From: Hyphomicrobiales bacterium
Lineage (GTDB): Bacteria; Pseudomonadota; Alphaproteobacteria; Rhizobiales; Kaistiaceae
DNA length: 5,741 bases
NCBI GenBank assembly: GCA_017305815.1
Contig: JAFKJZ010000408.1
Coordinates: forward strand, 751-6,491
Direction of reading: 5' to 3'
This document shows, piece by piece, positions 1 to 5,601 of the stretch. The notes beneath the pieces are model-generated. The model did no database searches, was not told the origin of the DNA, and saw only the letters and a program-made list of their open reading frames with translations. The position numbers and the translations under genes were made by a program. Position 1 is the first letter of the stretch; each line of letters starts with the position of its first letter.

Positions 1-456
1 GGCGATGTCGTAGGCGATGTAGTTCAGCATCAGCGACGAGACCAGTTCCGACGCCTCGTAGCGGGCGCGCAGATAGCCCGGCACCACGCAGACGCTCGAG
101 CCGACGATCGCGCCGACGAGAATGCCGACCGGCGCCATGGCGAAGGCCGGCAGCGGCACCAGCAGCACGGTCGCGACCGTGGCGAGGCCACCGAGGAAGA
201 ACGCGCCCTCGACGCCGAGATTGAACATGCCGGCCCGGAACATCACGGCGACGGCGAGACCGCACATCATCGCGGGCGTCGCCATCTCGATGATGTTGCC
301 GGTGTGGCGCGGATTGCGGAACGGGCCGAACACGAAGGTGTCGAGCACGGCGAGCGGATCGGGCAGGCTCATGGCGATCGGCACGAGCACGATACCGACG
401 ACCAGCACCAGCAGGACCGCGGTGATGACGAAGGAGGCGAAGGCGGAGCGGATCAT
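1..456 (-). CDS. BMP-type ABC transporter permease, first subunit (partial, N-terminal 152 residues)
   Basis: This is an inner-membrane permease subunit of a BMP/simple-sugar type importer (BPD_transp_2 family), which forms half of the translocation channel. Reading down from the ATG at 456-454 gives 152 open codons to the window edge, so the C-terminal half, including the loop that contacts the ATPase, is missing. A first membrane segment spans about residues 8-30. A segment around 62-72 leads into the family hallmark FRAGMFNLGVEG (73-84). Further hydrophobic segments lie at about 85-101 and 108-127, and a conserved SSLMLNYIAYD stretch at 140-150 is typical of the YufP/NupP-like subfamily. 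The start codon overlaps the stop of the upstream ATPase gene in an ATGA, which implies translational coupling and equal expression. BMP operons usually carry two permeases, so a second one is expected just beyond the left edge. Family assignment is firm; the transported compound is not. Confidence 0.93.
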   Translation of the reverse strand, partial: MIRSAFASFVITAVLLVLVVGIVLVPIAMSLPDPLAVLDTFVFGPFRNPRHTGNIIEMATPAMMCGLAVAVMFRAGMFNLGVEGAFFLGGLATVATVLLVPLPAFAMAPVGILVGAIVGSSVCVVPGYLRARYEASELVSSLMLNYIAYDIA

Positions 457-1979
457 GCGGCGCTCTCCAGGCCGAGCATGTAGGGGCCGAGCCGTTCCGG
501 CGTCAGGCCGGGCTCGTTCTCCATCCGGGCGACGATGCGGCCGGCATAGAGGATGACGATACGGTCGGAGAGGGTGAGCAGTTCGTCGAGATCGGCGGTG
601 ACGAGCAGCACGGCGCCGCCCTTCGCCGCCAGCTCGGAAAGGCGTTCATGCAGGAAGGCGGCGGCGGCGACGTCGATGCCGCGCGTCGGCTGGTCGGCGA
701 TCATGAAGCGCGGCTCGGTGGCGAATTCGCGCGCCCCGATCAGCTTCTGCGCATTGCCGCCGGAGAGCGCCGAGAGCGGCGCGTTCGGGCCGGGGCAGCG
801 CACCTTGTAGCGCGCGATCATCTCCTCGGTCCGTGTTTCCATGGCGCGGCGCTTCAGGAAGGGGCCGCTTGAGAAGGCGGCGAGGCGATGGGCGCCGGCA
901 ATGGCGTTCTCGACCAGCGTCATCCGCTTCGAGCCGCCGTCCTGGAAGCGGTCGGCCGGCAGATGGGCGAGGCCAAGGCGTCGGAGCGCGGCGGTGTCGA
1001 GGCCCGCGGTCGGCTGGCCCTCATAGGCGATGCTGCCGGCGGTCGGCTGGGCGCGGCCGGTCAACAGCGAGACGAGCCCGCGCTGGCCGCTGCCATCGAC
1101 GCCGGCGACGCCGAGGATCTCGCCGGCATGCACCGTCAGGTCGATGCCGTCGATGCGGTCATTGGCGTCGCGAGCTTTCAGATGGACGCCGGAAAGCTGG
1201 ACGCGCGGAGCGCCCGAAACCCGACCGCCGCGCTTTAGCGCCGGGCCGGCCGCCTGGCCCATGACGAGGCGGGCAATCGCCTCGTCGTCGATCGCGGCGA
1301 GCGGCGCGTCGCCGGCAAGCCTGCCGGCGCGCAGCACGGTGACGTGGCTCGCCAGCGCGCGAACCTCGCGCAGCTTGTGCGAGATGAACAGGATGGTGAG
1401 GCCGGTGGCGCGCATGTCGCGCAGCCGCTCGAACAGTTCGTCGGTTTCCGGCGGGGTCAGGACGGCGGTCGGCTCGTCCAGGATCAGTACGCGGACGTCG
1501 CGCGACAGCGCCTTCAGGATCTCGACCTTCTGCTGCGCGGCGACCGAGAGGGTGCGCACGACCGCGTCGGGATCGACGGCGAGATTGTAGCGCCGCGCGA
1601 GATCCTCGACCCGGCGGCGCGCGGCCGCCCGGTCGAGAAAGGCACCGCGGCGCGGCTCCTGGCCGAGAACGATGTTCTCGGCCACCGAGAGCGACGGCAC
1701 CAGCGAGAAATGCTGGTGCACCATGCCGATGCCCCTATCGGCGGCGACGCGCGGCGACGCGATCGCCACCGCCTCGCCGTCGAGCAGGATCGATCCGGCC
1801 GAAGGCTGCTCGAGACCGAACAGGATCTTCATCAGGGTCGACTTGCCGGCGCCGTTCTCGCCGCAGACGGCGTGGATGACGCCGGGCCGGATCGCGAACG
1901 AGACGTCGTCGAGCGCCAGGGTGCCGTTTCCATAGGTCTTGGAAATGCCGGCAAAGGCGATGATCGGCCGATCGGTCAT
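453..1979 (-). CDS. BMP/sugar-type ABC importer ATPase with two nucleotide-binding domains
   Basis: This cytoplasmic ATPase powers the importer. At 508 residues it has the usual length of the fused double-NBD class (RbsA, MglA, YufO/NupO). NBD1 is about residues 5-240: Walker A GENGAGKST (40-48), Q-loop Gln89, a signature reading LSVAAQQ (144-150) instead of LSGGQ, Walker B LILDEP (165-170) with catalytic Glu169, and H-loop His201. NBD2 is about 258-505. Its Walker A is degenerate (GVDGSGQ, 293-299, no Lys-Ser/Thr), its signature LSGGNAQK (405-412) is good, its Walker B (IADQP, 427-431) has Gln430 where the catalytic Glu would sit, and there is no switch His. One active and one degenerate site is normal for this subfamily. 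The start is chosen because AGGAGGT lies four bases from the ATG at 1979. The gene follows the binding-protein gene by 40 bp and overlaps the permease start by four bases, so all three form one operon. Confidence 0.96.
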   Translation of the reverse strand: MTDRPIIAFAGISKTYGNGTLALDDVSFAIRPGVIHAVCGENGAGKSTLMKILFGLEQPSAGSILLDGEAVAIASPRVAADRGIGMVHQHFSLVPSLSVAENIVLGQEPRRGAFLDRAAARRRVEDLARRYNLAVDPDAVVRTLSVAAQQKVEILKALSRDVRVLILDEPTAVLTPPETDELFERLRDMRATGLTILFISHKLREVRALASHVTVLRAGRLAGDAPLAAIDDEAIARLVMGQAAGPALKRGGRVSGAPRVQLSGVHLKARDANDRIDGIDLTVHAGEILGVAGVDGSGQRGLVSLLTGRAQPTAGSIAYEGQPTAGLDTAALRRLGLAHLPADRFQDGGSKRMTLVENAIAGAHRLAAFSSGPFLKRRAMETRTEEMIARYKVRCPGPNAPLSALSGGNAQKLIGAREFATEPRFMIADQPTRGIDVAAAAFLHERLSELAAKGGAVLLVTADLDELLTLSDRIVILYAGRIVARMENEPGLTPERLGPYMLGLESAA

Positions 1980-2019
1980 GCGACCTCCTGGAACTATCGG
2001 AGCGGGAGGAGGCGACGGC

Positions 2020-3138
2020 TCAGGGGCGAACGCTGTCGCGCAGCGCGTTGAGCTTGTCGGTCTCCAGGCCGAAGGCCGAGGTCACCTTGATCGACCCGTC
2101 GATGATGCCGGCGCGGGCATCGGCGATCTGCTTCTTCAGCGCCTCCGGGACGAGCGTCACGAAGTTGCCGGTCTCGACCAGGCCGACAGCGTTCTCGGCC
2201 AAGCCGATTGCCTCGACCTTGCCGGTCGGCAGCTTGCCTTCGAGGAACAGGTCGTAGGCGCGCAGGATCGATACGTCGATGTTCTTCACCATCGAGGTCG
2301 CGACCTTGGCGGCCATGGCCGGATCGCTCTCCTTGAAGATCGCTTCCTGGTCGGAATTGACGCCGAGCGCCCACTTGCCGACATCCTTGGCGGCGGCGAG
2401 CTGGCCGAGGCCGGTCAGGCCGGCGACGTTGAAGCCGATCGCCGTGCCGGTGCGATACTGCGCCAGCGCCAGTTCCTTGCCCTTGGCGGCGTCGTTGAAC
2501 GAGCCGGCATAGGAGATCGCGACCTTGATGTCCGGATTGACCGAGCGCGCGCCCTCGACATAGCCGGTGAGGAAGTCGTTGATGACCGGGATGTCCATGC
2601 CGCCGAGGAAGCCGATCGAGCTGCCCTGGTCGGCCGGGATCGTGCCGTCCTTCAGCAGGCCGGCGGCGAGGATGCCGGCGAGATAGGAGCCCTCGTTCTG
2701 CTTGAAGACGACGGAATAGACATTGTCGTAGCCGCCATTCTCATAGGGCACGACACCGTCGACCAGCACATAGGTCTTGTCGGGATGGTTCGGCGCGACC
2801 TCGCCGATGATGTCGGAGATCTCGAAGGTCGAGGAAACGATCAGATCCCAATCCTGCTCGGAGACGTCCTCGAAGGTCGGCATCCACTTGGTCTGGTCGG
2901 TGCCCATCTCGATGACCTTGGTCTCGACGGCATCGCCATACTTGGCCTTGATTTCCTTCAGTCCGGCGGCGCCGAGGTCGAAGAACGACTTGTCGCCGAG
3001 ATTGCCGTTGACGAGGAAGACCACCTTCTTCGGGCCGTCGGCAAGCGCCGCGCCGGTCGAGGCGGCGAAGCCGAACGTCGCTGCCGCGACGGTGGCGAGA
3101 AGAAGGCTGGAGAGTCCCCTGCGGGTGATGTGCGCCAT
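2020..3138 (-). CDS. BMP-family (PnrA-like) ABC transporter periplasmic substrate-binding protein
   Basis: This is the periplasmic receptor that captures the ligand for the importer; it has 372 residues. The N-terminus is a cleavable signal peptide: RR at 6-7, a hydrophobic core at about 9-26, and an Ala-Leu-Ala site predicting cleavage after residue 33. There is no lipobox Cys, so the mature protein should be soluble. A Thr-Arg-Arg start makes Tat export conceivable, but Sec is the default. BMP-family blocks appear in order: NGNLGDKSFFDLGAAGL (44-60), EGSYLAGILAAG (149-160), GFLGGMDIPVI (176-186), GYVEGA (192-197), AGLTGLGQLAAAKD (239-252), GVNSDQ (259-264) and TSMVKNIDVSI (281-291). The usual Asp of GVDSDQ is Asn261 here. 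Characterised family members (PnrA, NupN and relatives) bind nucleosides, so a nucleoside- or nucleobase-like ligand is a reasonable but unproven guess. As first gene of the operon it carries the controlled promoter; an AGGGA lies about 11 bases before the ATG. Confidence 0.95.
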   Translation of the reverse strand: MAHITRRGLSSLLLATVAAATFGFAASTGAALADGPKKVVFLVNGNLGDKSFFDLGAAGLKEIKAKYGDAVETKVIEMGTDQTKWMPTFEDVSEQDWDLIVSSTFEISDIIGEVAPNHPDKTYVLVDGVVPYENGGYDNVYSVVFKQNEGSYLAGILAAGLLKDGTIPADQGSSIGFLGGMDIPVINDFLTGYVEGARSVNPDIKVAISYAGSFNDAAKGKELALAQYRTGTAIGFNVAGLTGLGQLAAAKDVGKWALGVNSDQEAIFKESDPAMAAKVATSMVKNIDVSILRAYDLFLEGKLPTGKVEAIGLAENAVGLVETGNFVTLVPEALKKQIADARAGIIDGSIKVTSAFGLETDKLNALRDSVRP

Positions 3139-3229
3139 GATCTTTGTTGTCCCTGCTCGCTTGTTCGCTCTGGATCGGGCTCGTTTTCTTAGGAGTCGCC
3201 ACGGCCCGGATGACGACGGGATTGAATTC

Positions 3230-3245
3230 GGTTAAACGTTTTCCA
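3230..3245. promoter_or_regulatory. Predicted LacI-family operator, site 1 (importer/lacI promoter region)
   Basis: The sequence GGTTAAACGTTTTCCA is centred on a CG step and contains the perfect 8-bp palindrome AAACGTTT (3234-3241), the classic architecture of LacI-family operators. Its left half, GGTTAAAC, is the mirror of the right half of site 2 upstream of the dioxygenase. The reverse complement of this site matches site 2 at 13 of 16 positions. It lies about 92 bp before the binding-protein start codon and 131 bp before the leader ORF of lacI, so one bound repressor could control the importer and autoregulate. The palindrome and the match are seen directly; binding by the adjacent repressor is inferred. 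Confidence 0.72.
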
Positions 3246-3333
3246 TGAGCTTAATCGAGGCTATCGAAGCGTCAAGCCGATTTCGCAGGCTGCCGCGGCT
3301 GAAGAAGCGGGCAGACGGGACGGGACAATGCAA

Positions 3334-3368
3334 CCTTCGCCGGCCGAGGGACTGGACAGGCCGGAAGG
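3334..3368 (+). promoter_or_regulatory. Leader hairpin covering the Shine-Dalgarno of the lacI leader ORF
   Basis: In the lacI transcript, CCTT (3334-3337) plus CCGGCC (3340-3345) can pair with GGCCGG (3359-3364) plus AAGG (3365-3368). This gives ten base pairs, eight of them G-C, with a two-base bulge (CG, 3338-3339) and a 13-base loop. The 3' arm contains most of the GGAAGGAG ribosome site (3363-3370) that serves the ATG at 3376, so the hairpin would hide that site. No run of T follows, which argues against an intrinsic terminator. It requires the lacI transcript to start upstream of 3334, which is not shown. Confidence 0.45.
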
Positions 3369-3375
3369 AGACGCC

Positions 3376-3405
3376 ATGATCGCGCCAACGAGGTGGCTTG
3401 CATGA
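3376..3405 (+). CDS. Putative 9-codon leader ORF overlapping the lacI start
   Basis: An ATG at 3376 follows a near-ideal Shine-Dalgarno (GGAAGGAG, 3363-3370) at five bases spacing. It opens a reading frame MIAPTRWLA that stops with TGA at 3403-3405. That TGA overlaps the lacI ATG (3402-3404) as ATGA, and the frame differs from lacI. The ribosome site here is stronger than the one directly before lacI (AGGTGG, 3391-3396), which suggests that most ribosomes reach lacI by termination-reinitiation. It could tune repressor level. It could also be a chance ATG; a conserved peptide sequence in relatives would distinguish these. Confidence 0.42.
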   Translation: MIAPTRWLA

Positions 3406-4406
3406 GCACGATCAAGGACGTAGCGGCGCTGGCGGGCGTATCGATCGCCACGGTCTCGCACTACATGAACAAGACCAAGGCGGTCAGCGAGGCGACGGCC
3501 GAGCGCATCGGCAAGGCGATCGCCGATCTCGACTACAGCAAGGATTCGATGGCGGCCTGGTTCAAGACCTCCCAGGTCCCGGTCATCTTCGTCGCCACGC
3601 CGCATGCCGACACCTCGTTCTTCGACGATGTCTCGGCGGCGATCGAGGAACGCTTCGACCGACATGATCTGAGCGTGCTGCGGGTGCAGCTGGCGACGCT
3701 GGAACGGATGCGGCGCGGCGGCCCGCTCGCTTCGCTGCTGCAACGGGCGGCCGGCGTCGTCGTGCTCGGCCATTCCGACGAATGGATCGAGGACGAGGCG
3801 GCGCTGGCGGCGCAACTGCCGACCGTCATGCTGAACTGGGACCGGCTGGTGGAATTCCGCGAGCAGGGCCTGGTCGAGCATCTCGACCTCGGCGCCGACA
3901 TGGCGCTGACCTACCTGGCCGAGCGCGGCCATCGCGACATCGGCCTGATGACCGGCCCGAGCCTGCCGCGCGCGCAAGGGCTGCTGGCTGCGTCGCGCAA
4001 GGCGGCGGATCGGCTCGGCCTCAACCTCGACCCGCGCTGGATGGTCGAGACGAGCTATGATTTTCCCGACGCCCGCGACCGGGCGCGCGCCATGCTGGAG
4101 AAATCGCCCCGCCCGACGGCGGTCTTCACCTTCGGCACGCAGTTCGGCTTCGGCGTGCTGCAGGCCGCCTATCAGCTTGGCATCAATGTGCCGGGCGACC
4201 TCTCGGTCCTGAGCTATATCGACTGCAAGCAGACGGAGCAGTGCGCGCCGCGCCTGACCACCGTCTCGCCGTCGATCCCGCAGATCGCCGCCCATGTCGT
4301 GGCGCGCATCGTGACGCTGATGACCGATCGCGAAGCGACCGAGGTCACATCGCTCGAGGTCGAACTGACCGAACGCGACAGCGTCCGGTCTATCCGAGAC
4401 ATCTGA
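3402..4406 (+). CDS. LacI-family transcriptional repressor
   Basis: This DNA-binding regulator has 334 residues, the usual family length, with an N-terminal helix-turn-helix (residues 3-24, DVAALAGVSIATVSHYMN at 6-23), a hinge (about 46-58) and a periplasmic-binding-protein-like effector domain (about 59-334). The ATG at 3402 is preferred over GTG at 3393 because it gives the standard N-terminus (MSTIKDVA) and has AGGTGG five bases upstream. Several family-invariant positions differ. The recognition helix has VSH where VSR is usual (His20). The hinge reads SKDSMAAWFKTSQ (46-58), lacking the usual PN and AR and with Phe54 at the minor-groove leucine position. The FAND motif is FTFGTQ (242-247), and the GFDD motif is SYID (271-274), losing one effector-contacting Asp. 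It probably binds the two operators flanking it, at 3230-3245 and 5298-5313, controlling importer and dioxygenase. It is convergent with the dioxygenase gene. The ligand is unknown. Confidence 0.93.
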   Translation: MSTIKDVAALAGVSIATVSHYMNKTKAVSEATAERIGKAIADLDYSKDSMAAWFKTSQVPVIFVATPHADTSFFDDVSAAIEERFDRHDLSVLRVQLATLERMRRGGPLASLLQRAAGVVVLGHSDEWIEDEAALAAQLPTVMLNWDRLVEFREQGLVEHLDLGADMALTYLAERGHRDIGLMTGPSLPRAQGLLAASRKAADRLGLNLDPRWMVETSYDFPDARDRARAMLEKSPRPTAVFTFGTQFGFGVLQAAYQLGINVPGDLSVLSYIDCKQTEQCAPRLTTVSPSIPQIAAHVVARIVTLMTDREATEVTSLEVELTERDSVRSIRDI

Positions 4407-4424
4407 CGGCGCTATTTGACGCCG
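4407..4424. terminator. Small inverted repeat spanning the convergent gene ends (weak terminator candidate)
   Basis: CGGCG (4407-4411) and CGCCG (4420-4424) flank an 8-base loop containing the dioxygenase stop codon; the lacI stop immediately precedes the first arm. The five-pair stem could form in transcripts from either strand, but it is short and no T-tract follows on either side. It is therefore a poor intrinsic terminator, and no better one exists between the two genes. Confidence 0.2.
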
Positions 4425-5281
4425 AGCTGGCGCAGGCGCTCGTCCAAATAGGATTCGGCCGTGTAACGTTCGGAAAGGACCACTTCCGGCCGCGGCTGCA
4501 GGAAAAGCGGGATCGAGATGCGCGAACGGCGGGCGCCCTCGCCGGAGGGATTGACCACCCGGTGCGTCGTCGATTTGTAGAAACCGCCGGACGCCTCCTG
4601 CAGCATGTCGCCGACATTGATCACCAGCGTGCCGAAATCCGACGGAACGTCGGCCCATTCGCCCGAAGCCGTCAGCAATTGCAGGCCGCGCTCGTTCGAG
4701 GCCGGCAACACGGTGAGGAGATTGATGTCCTCATGCGCGGCGGCGCGGACCGCGCCCGGCTCCTCCTCGCCGGTCAGGGGCGGATAGCGCAGGATGCGGA
4801 GCAGCGTCGCCGGGCTGGCGTCGATCATGCTGGCGAGCGGCATCGAGAATTTGGCGCTGACCTCGGGCGGCGTATGCGCCTCGACCCAGGAAAGAAGTTC
4901 GCCGGCAAATTCGCTCGCGAGCGCATAATAGCGCCGCGCCGCGTCGGACACCTCGGCGGGATAGCGCCCCCACGGGAAGACGTGGAAGAACTCCTTGAGA
5001 TCGCGCTTGGTGTTGCCCTTGGCCGTCTCCGAAACCGCCGAGGAAAAGAAGCCGTCATGCTTCGCCTTGTCGAAGGCATAGGCGTGCTTGGCGTCGCCGT
5101 CGAAGAAGTCCAGCCATTCGGCATAGACCTGCTCGACCAGCGCCTGCGGAATCGGGTGGTCGCGGACGACGCCGAAGCCGGTTCGATGCAGCGAATCCGT
5201 GAAGAGCGCCGGTGCTGCGGGGTCCTTGTAGGAGACGGCGGCGACGCCATCCCGGCTGGTCGTCGGATCGATCGTATCCAT
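4412..5281 (-). CDS. Fe(II)/2-oxoglutarate-dependent dioxygenase, isopenicillin N synthase superfamily
   Basis: This predicted cytoplasmic oxygenase would couple decarboxylation of 2-oxoglutarate to oxidation of an unknown substrate. It has 289 residues, somewhat shorter than typical superfamily members. An N-terminal DIOX_N-like region (about 1-110, with TGFGVVRDHPIP at 34-45) precedes the catalytic double-stranded beta-helix (about 155-265). The iron triad is complete: His183 and Asp185 in AAHEDINLLTVL (181-192), and His240 in STTHRVVNP (237-245). Arg254-x-Ser256 (RISIP) is the 2-oxoglutarate clamp. GDMLQEASGGFYKSTTHR (224-241) is the characteristic block around the third ligand. The start is supported by GGAGG eight bases before the ATG at 5281. 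There is no signal peptide. A LacI-type operator lies 17 bases upstream. The superfamily contains antibiotic, plant hormone and pyrimidine (thymine 7-hydroxylase) oxygenases. Given the adjacent BMP importer, oxidation of an imported nucleobase-like compound is possible but not shown. Confidence 0.93.
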   Translation of the reverse strand: MDTIDPTTSRDGVAAVSYKDPAAPALFTDSLHRTGFGVVRDHPIPQALVEQVYAEWLDFFDGDAKHAYAFDKAKHDGFFSSAVSETAKGNTKRDLKEFFHVFPWGRYPAEVSDAARRYYALASEFAGELLSWVEAHTPPEVSAKFSMPLASMIDASPATLLRILRYPPLTGEEEPGAVRAAAHEDINLLTVLPASNERGLQLLTASGEWADVPSDFGTLVINVGDMLQEASGGFYKSTTHRVVNPSGEGARRSRISIPLFLQPRPEVVLSERYTAESYLDERLRQLGVK

Positions 5282-5297
5282 GCGTGGTGCCTCCGAA

Positions 5298-5313
5298 TGG
5301 TAATCGTTTAACT
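5298..5313. promoter_or_regulatory. Predicted LacI-family operator, site 2 (dioxygenase promoter)
   Basis: TGGTAATCGTTTAACT is centred on CG (5305-5306), with partly symmetric arms GGTAAT and GTTTAAC. It matches the reverse complement of site 1 at 13 of 16 positions. It sits 17 bases upstream of the dioxygenase ATG, where a bound repressor would block transcription initiation or early elongation. The similarity is visible directly; the regulator identity is inferred from the LacI gene lying next to both sites. Confidence 0.72.
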
Positions 5314-5330
5314 CCCAGCCTTTCGGCCAA
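5302..5330 (-). promoter_or_regulatory. Tentative sigma70-type promoter of the dioxygenase gene
   Basis: On the minus strand, TTGGCC (5330-5325, compare TTGACA) is followed after 17 bases by ACGATT (5307-5302), a weak -10 element that falls inside operator site 2. Spacing and overlap with the operator fit a repressible promoter, but the hexamer matches are poor, so this is only a candidate. Confidence 0.25.
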
Positions 5331-5462
5331 GTTCTCGCAGCTTGCTAGCCGTTGCGGATTTCGACAAGGGGGAAAAATCGAGGCTGGTTTCCACACCGTC
5401 CGGCAGGGAATCACCGGGCTCGGCGCGCCGGCCTCGTCCACACGTCGCGGCCGGCGGATCCG

Positions 5463-5490
5463 CCCCCTGTGGGAGCGCTGCAACAGGGGG
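5463..5490. repeat. Perfect 8-bp inverted repeat (GC-rich hairpin)
   Basis: CCCCCTGT (5463-5470) and ACAGGGGG (5483-5490) are exact reverse complements around a 12-base spacer that itself contains the palindrome AGCGCT (5474-5479). It would form a stable hairpin in RNA. No T-run follows on either strand, so it does not look like an ordinary intrinsic terminator. It could equally be a dimeric protein binding site. Confidence 0.5.
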
Positions 5491-5492
5491 GG

Positions 5493-5528
5493 CGAATGGT
5501 GGATTGAACAGCCGACTCAAACCATTCG
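5493..5528. repeat. Perfect 8-bp inverted repeat, CGAATGGT/ACCATTCG
   Basis: CGAATGGT (5493-5500) and ACCATTCG (5521-5528) are exact reverse complements separated by 20 bases. It begins two bases after the GC-rich hairpin ends. The same octamer also occurs at 5294-5301, next to the dioxygenase operator. The arm-to-arm centre distance of 28 bp is close to, but not clearly, an integral number of helix turns. Function unknown. Confidence 0.42.
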
Positions 5529-5601
5529 TTAACGCTGTTCTTCGTATCTCTGAGCGACCAGCAACGGTCGGCCAGACCGCGTACCAGGGTCAGCGACAAA
5601 C

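Larger units (their letters stand above)
3139..3401. promoter_or_regulatory. Divergent control region between the importer operon and lacI
   Basis: These 263 bases separate the start codons of the minus-strand importer operon and the plus-strand repressor gene, so promoters for both must lie here. The only AT-rich island is about 3221-3256, and it contains the operator at 3230-3245. On the minus strand a weak sigma70-like pair can be drawn (TTAAGC at 3254-3249 and CCGAAT at 3231-3226, 17 bp apart) with the operator inside the spacer, but the match is too poor to call. No convincing plus-strand promoter was recognised. The lacI-proximal part (3334-3405) holds a hairpin and a short leader ORF. 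The segment from about 3139 to 3220 would be the importer mRNA leader. Confidence 0.7.
5282..5601. other. Non-coding region between the dioxygenase and the next plus-strand gene
   Basis: These 320 bases lie between two divergent gene starts. The left end (5282-5330) is the dioxygenase promoter with its operator. The middle has no recognisable gene; open frames on both strands lack good ribosome sites and resemble no family. Positions 5463-5528 contain two consecutive inverted repeats. A further 5-bp inverted repeat (CGGTC 5565-5569, GACCG 5575-5579) lies just before the right-hand gene. The octamer CGAATGGT occurs at 5294-5301 and 5493-5500 and inverted at 5521-5528. No tRNA, rRNA or known riboswitch fold was recognised. 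Confidence 0.6.

Noticed and set aside
793..1109. Broken second nucleotide-binding domain of the ATPase
   Set aside because: Loss of the Walker A Lys and of the Walker B Glu in NBD2 is normal for the double-domain BMP/sugar importer ATPases and is not decay.
1939..3192. 417-codon plus-strand open frame antisense to the binding-protein gene
   Set aside because: It mirrors the codon periodicity of the real minus-strand gene, which has a signal peptide and clear BMP motifs. Its translation is an Asp/Gly/Arg/Leu-rich low-information sequence with no family resemblance.
3393..4406. GTG at 3393 as the lacI start
   Set aside because: It would add only Met-Ala-Cys before the standard MSTIKDVA start, and the GTG lies inside the AGGTGG ribosome site of the ATG at 3402.
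3261..4658. 465-codon minus-strand open frame antisense to lacI and the end of the dioxygenase gene
   Set aside because: It overlaps two well-supported genes, is Arg/Ala/His-rich and shows no domain; it is a by-product of high G+C.
4241..5311. 356-codon plus-strand open frame antisense to the dioxygenase gene
   Set aside because: The dioxygenase on the other strand has a complete HxD...H and RxS active site; this frame has no recognisable motif.
5517..5534. CtrA-like site (CAAA-N7-TTAAC) or third LacI operator (CGTTAACG palindrome)
   Set aside because: Only one half matches the CtrA consensus. Against the operator, the palindrome lacks the AAAC/GTTT core spacing, so neither call is supported.
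5308..5599. Short minus-strand frames of 62 and 70 codons in the non-coding region
   Set aside because: They overlap each other, lack ribosome sites and convincing composition, and run through the inverted repeats.
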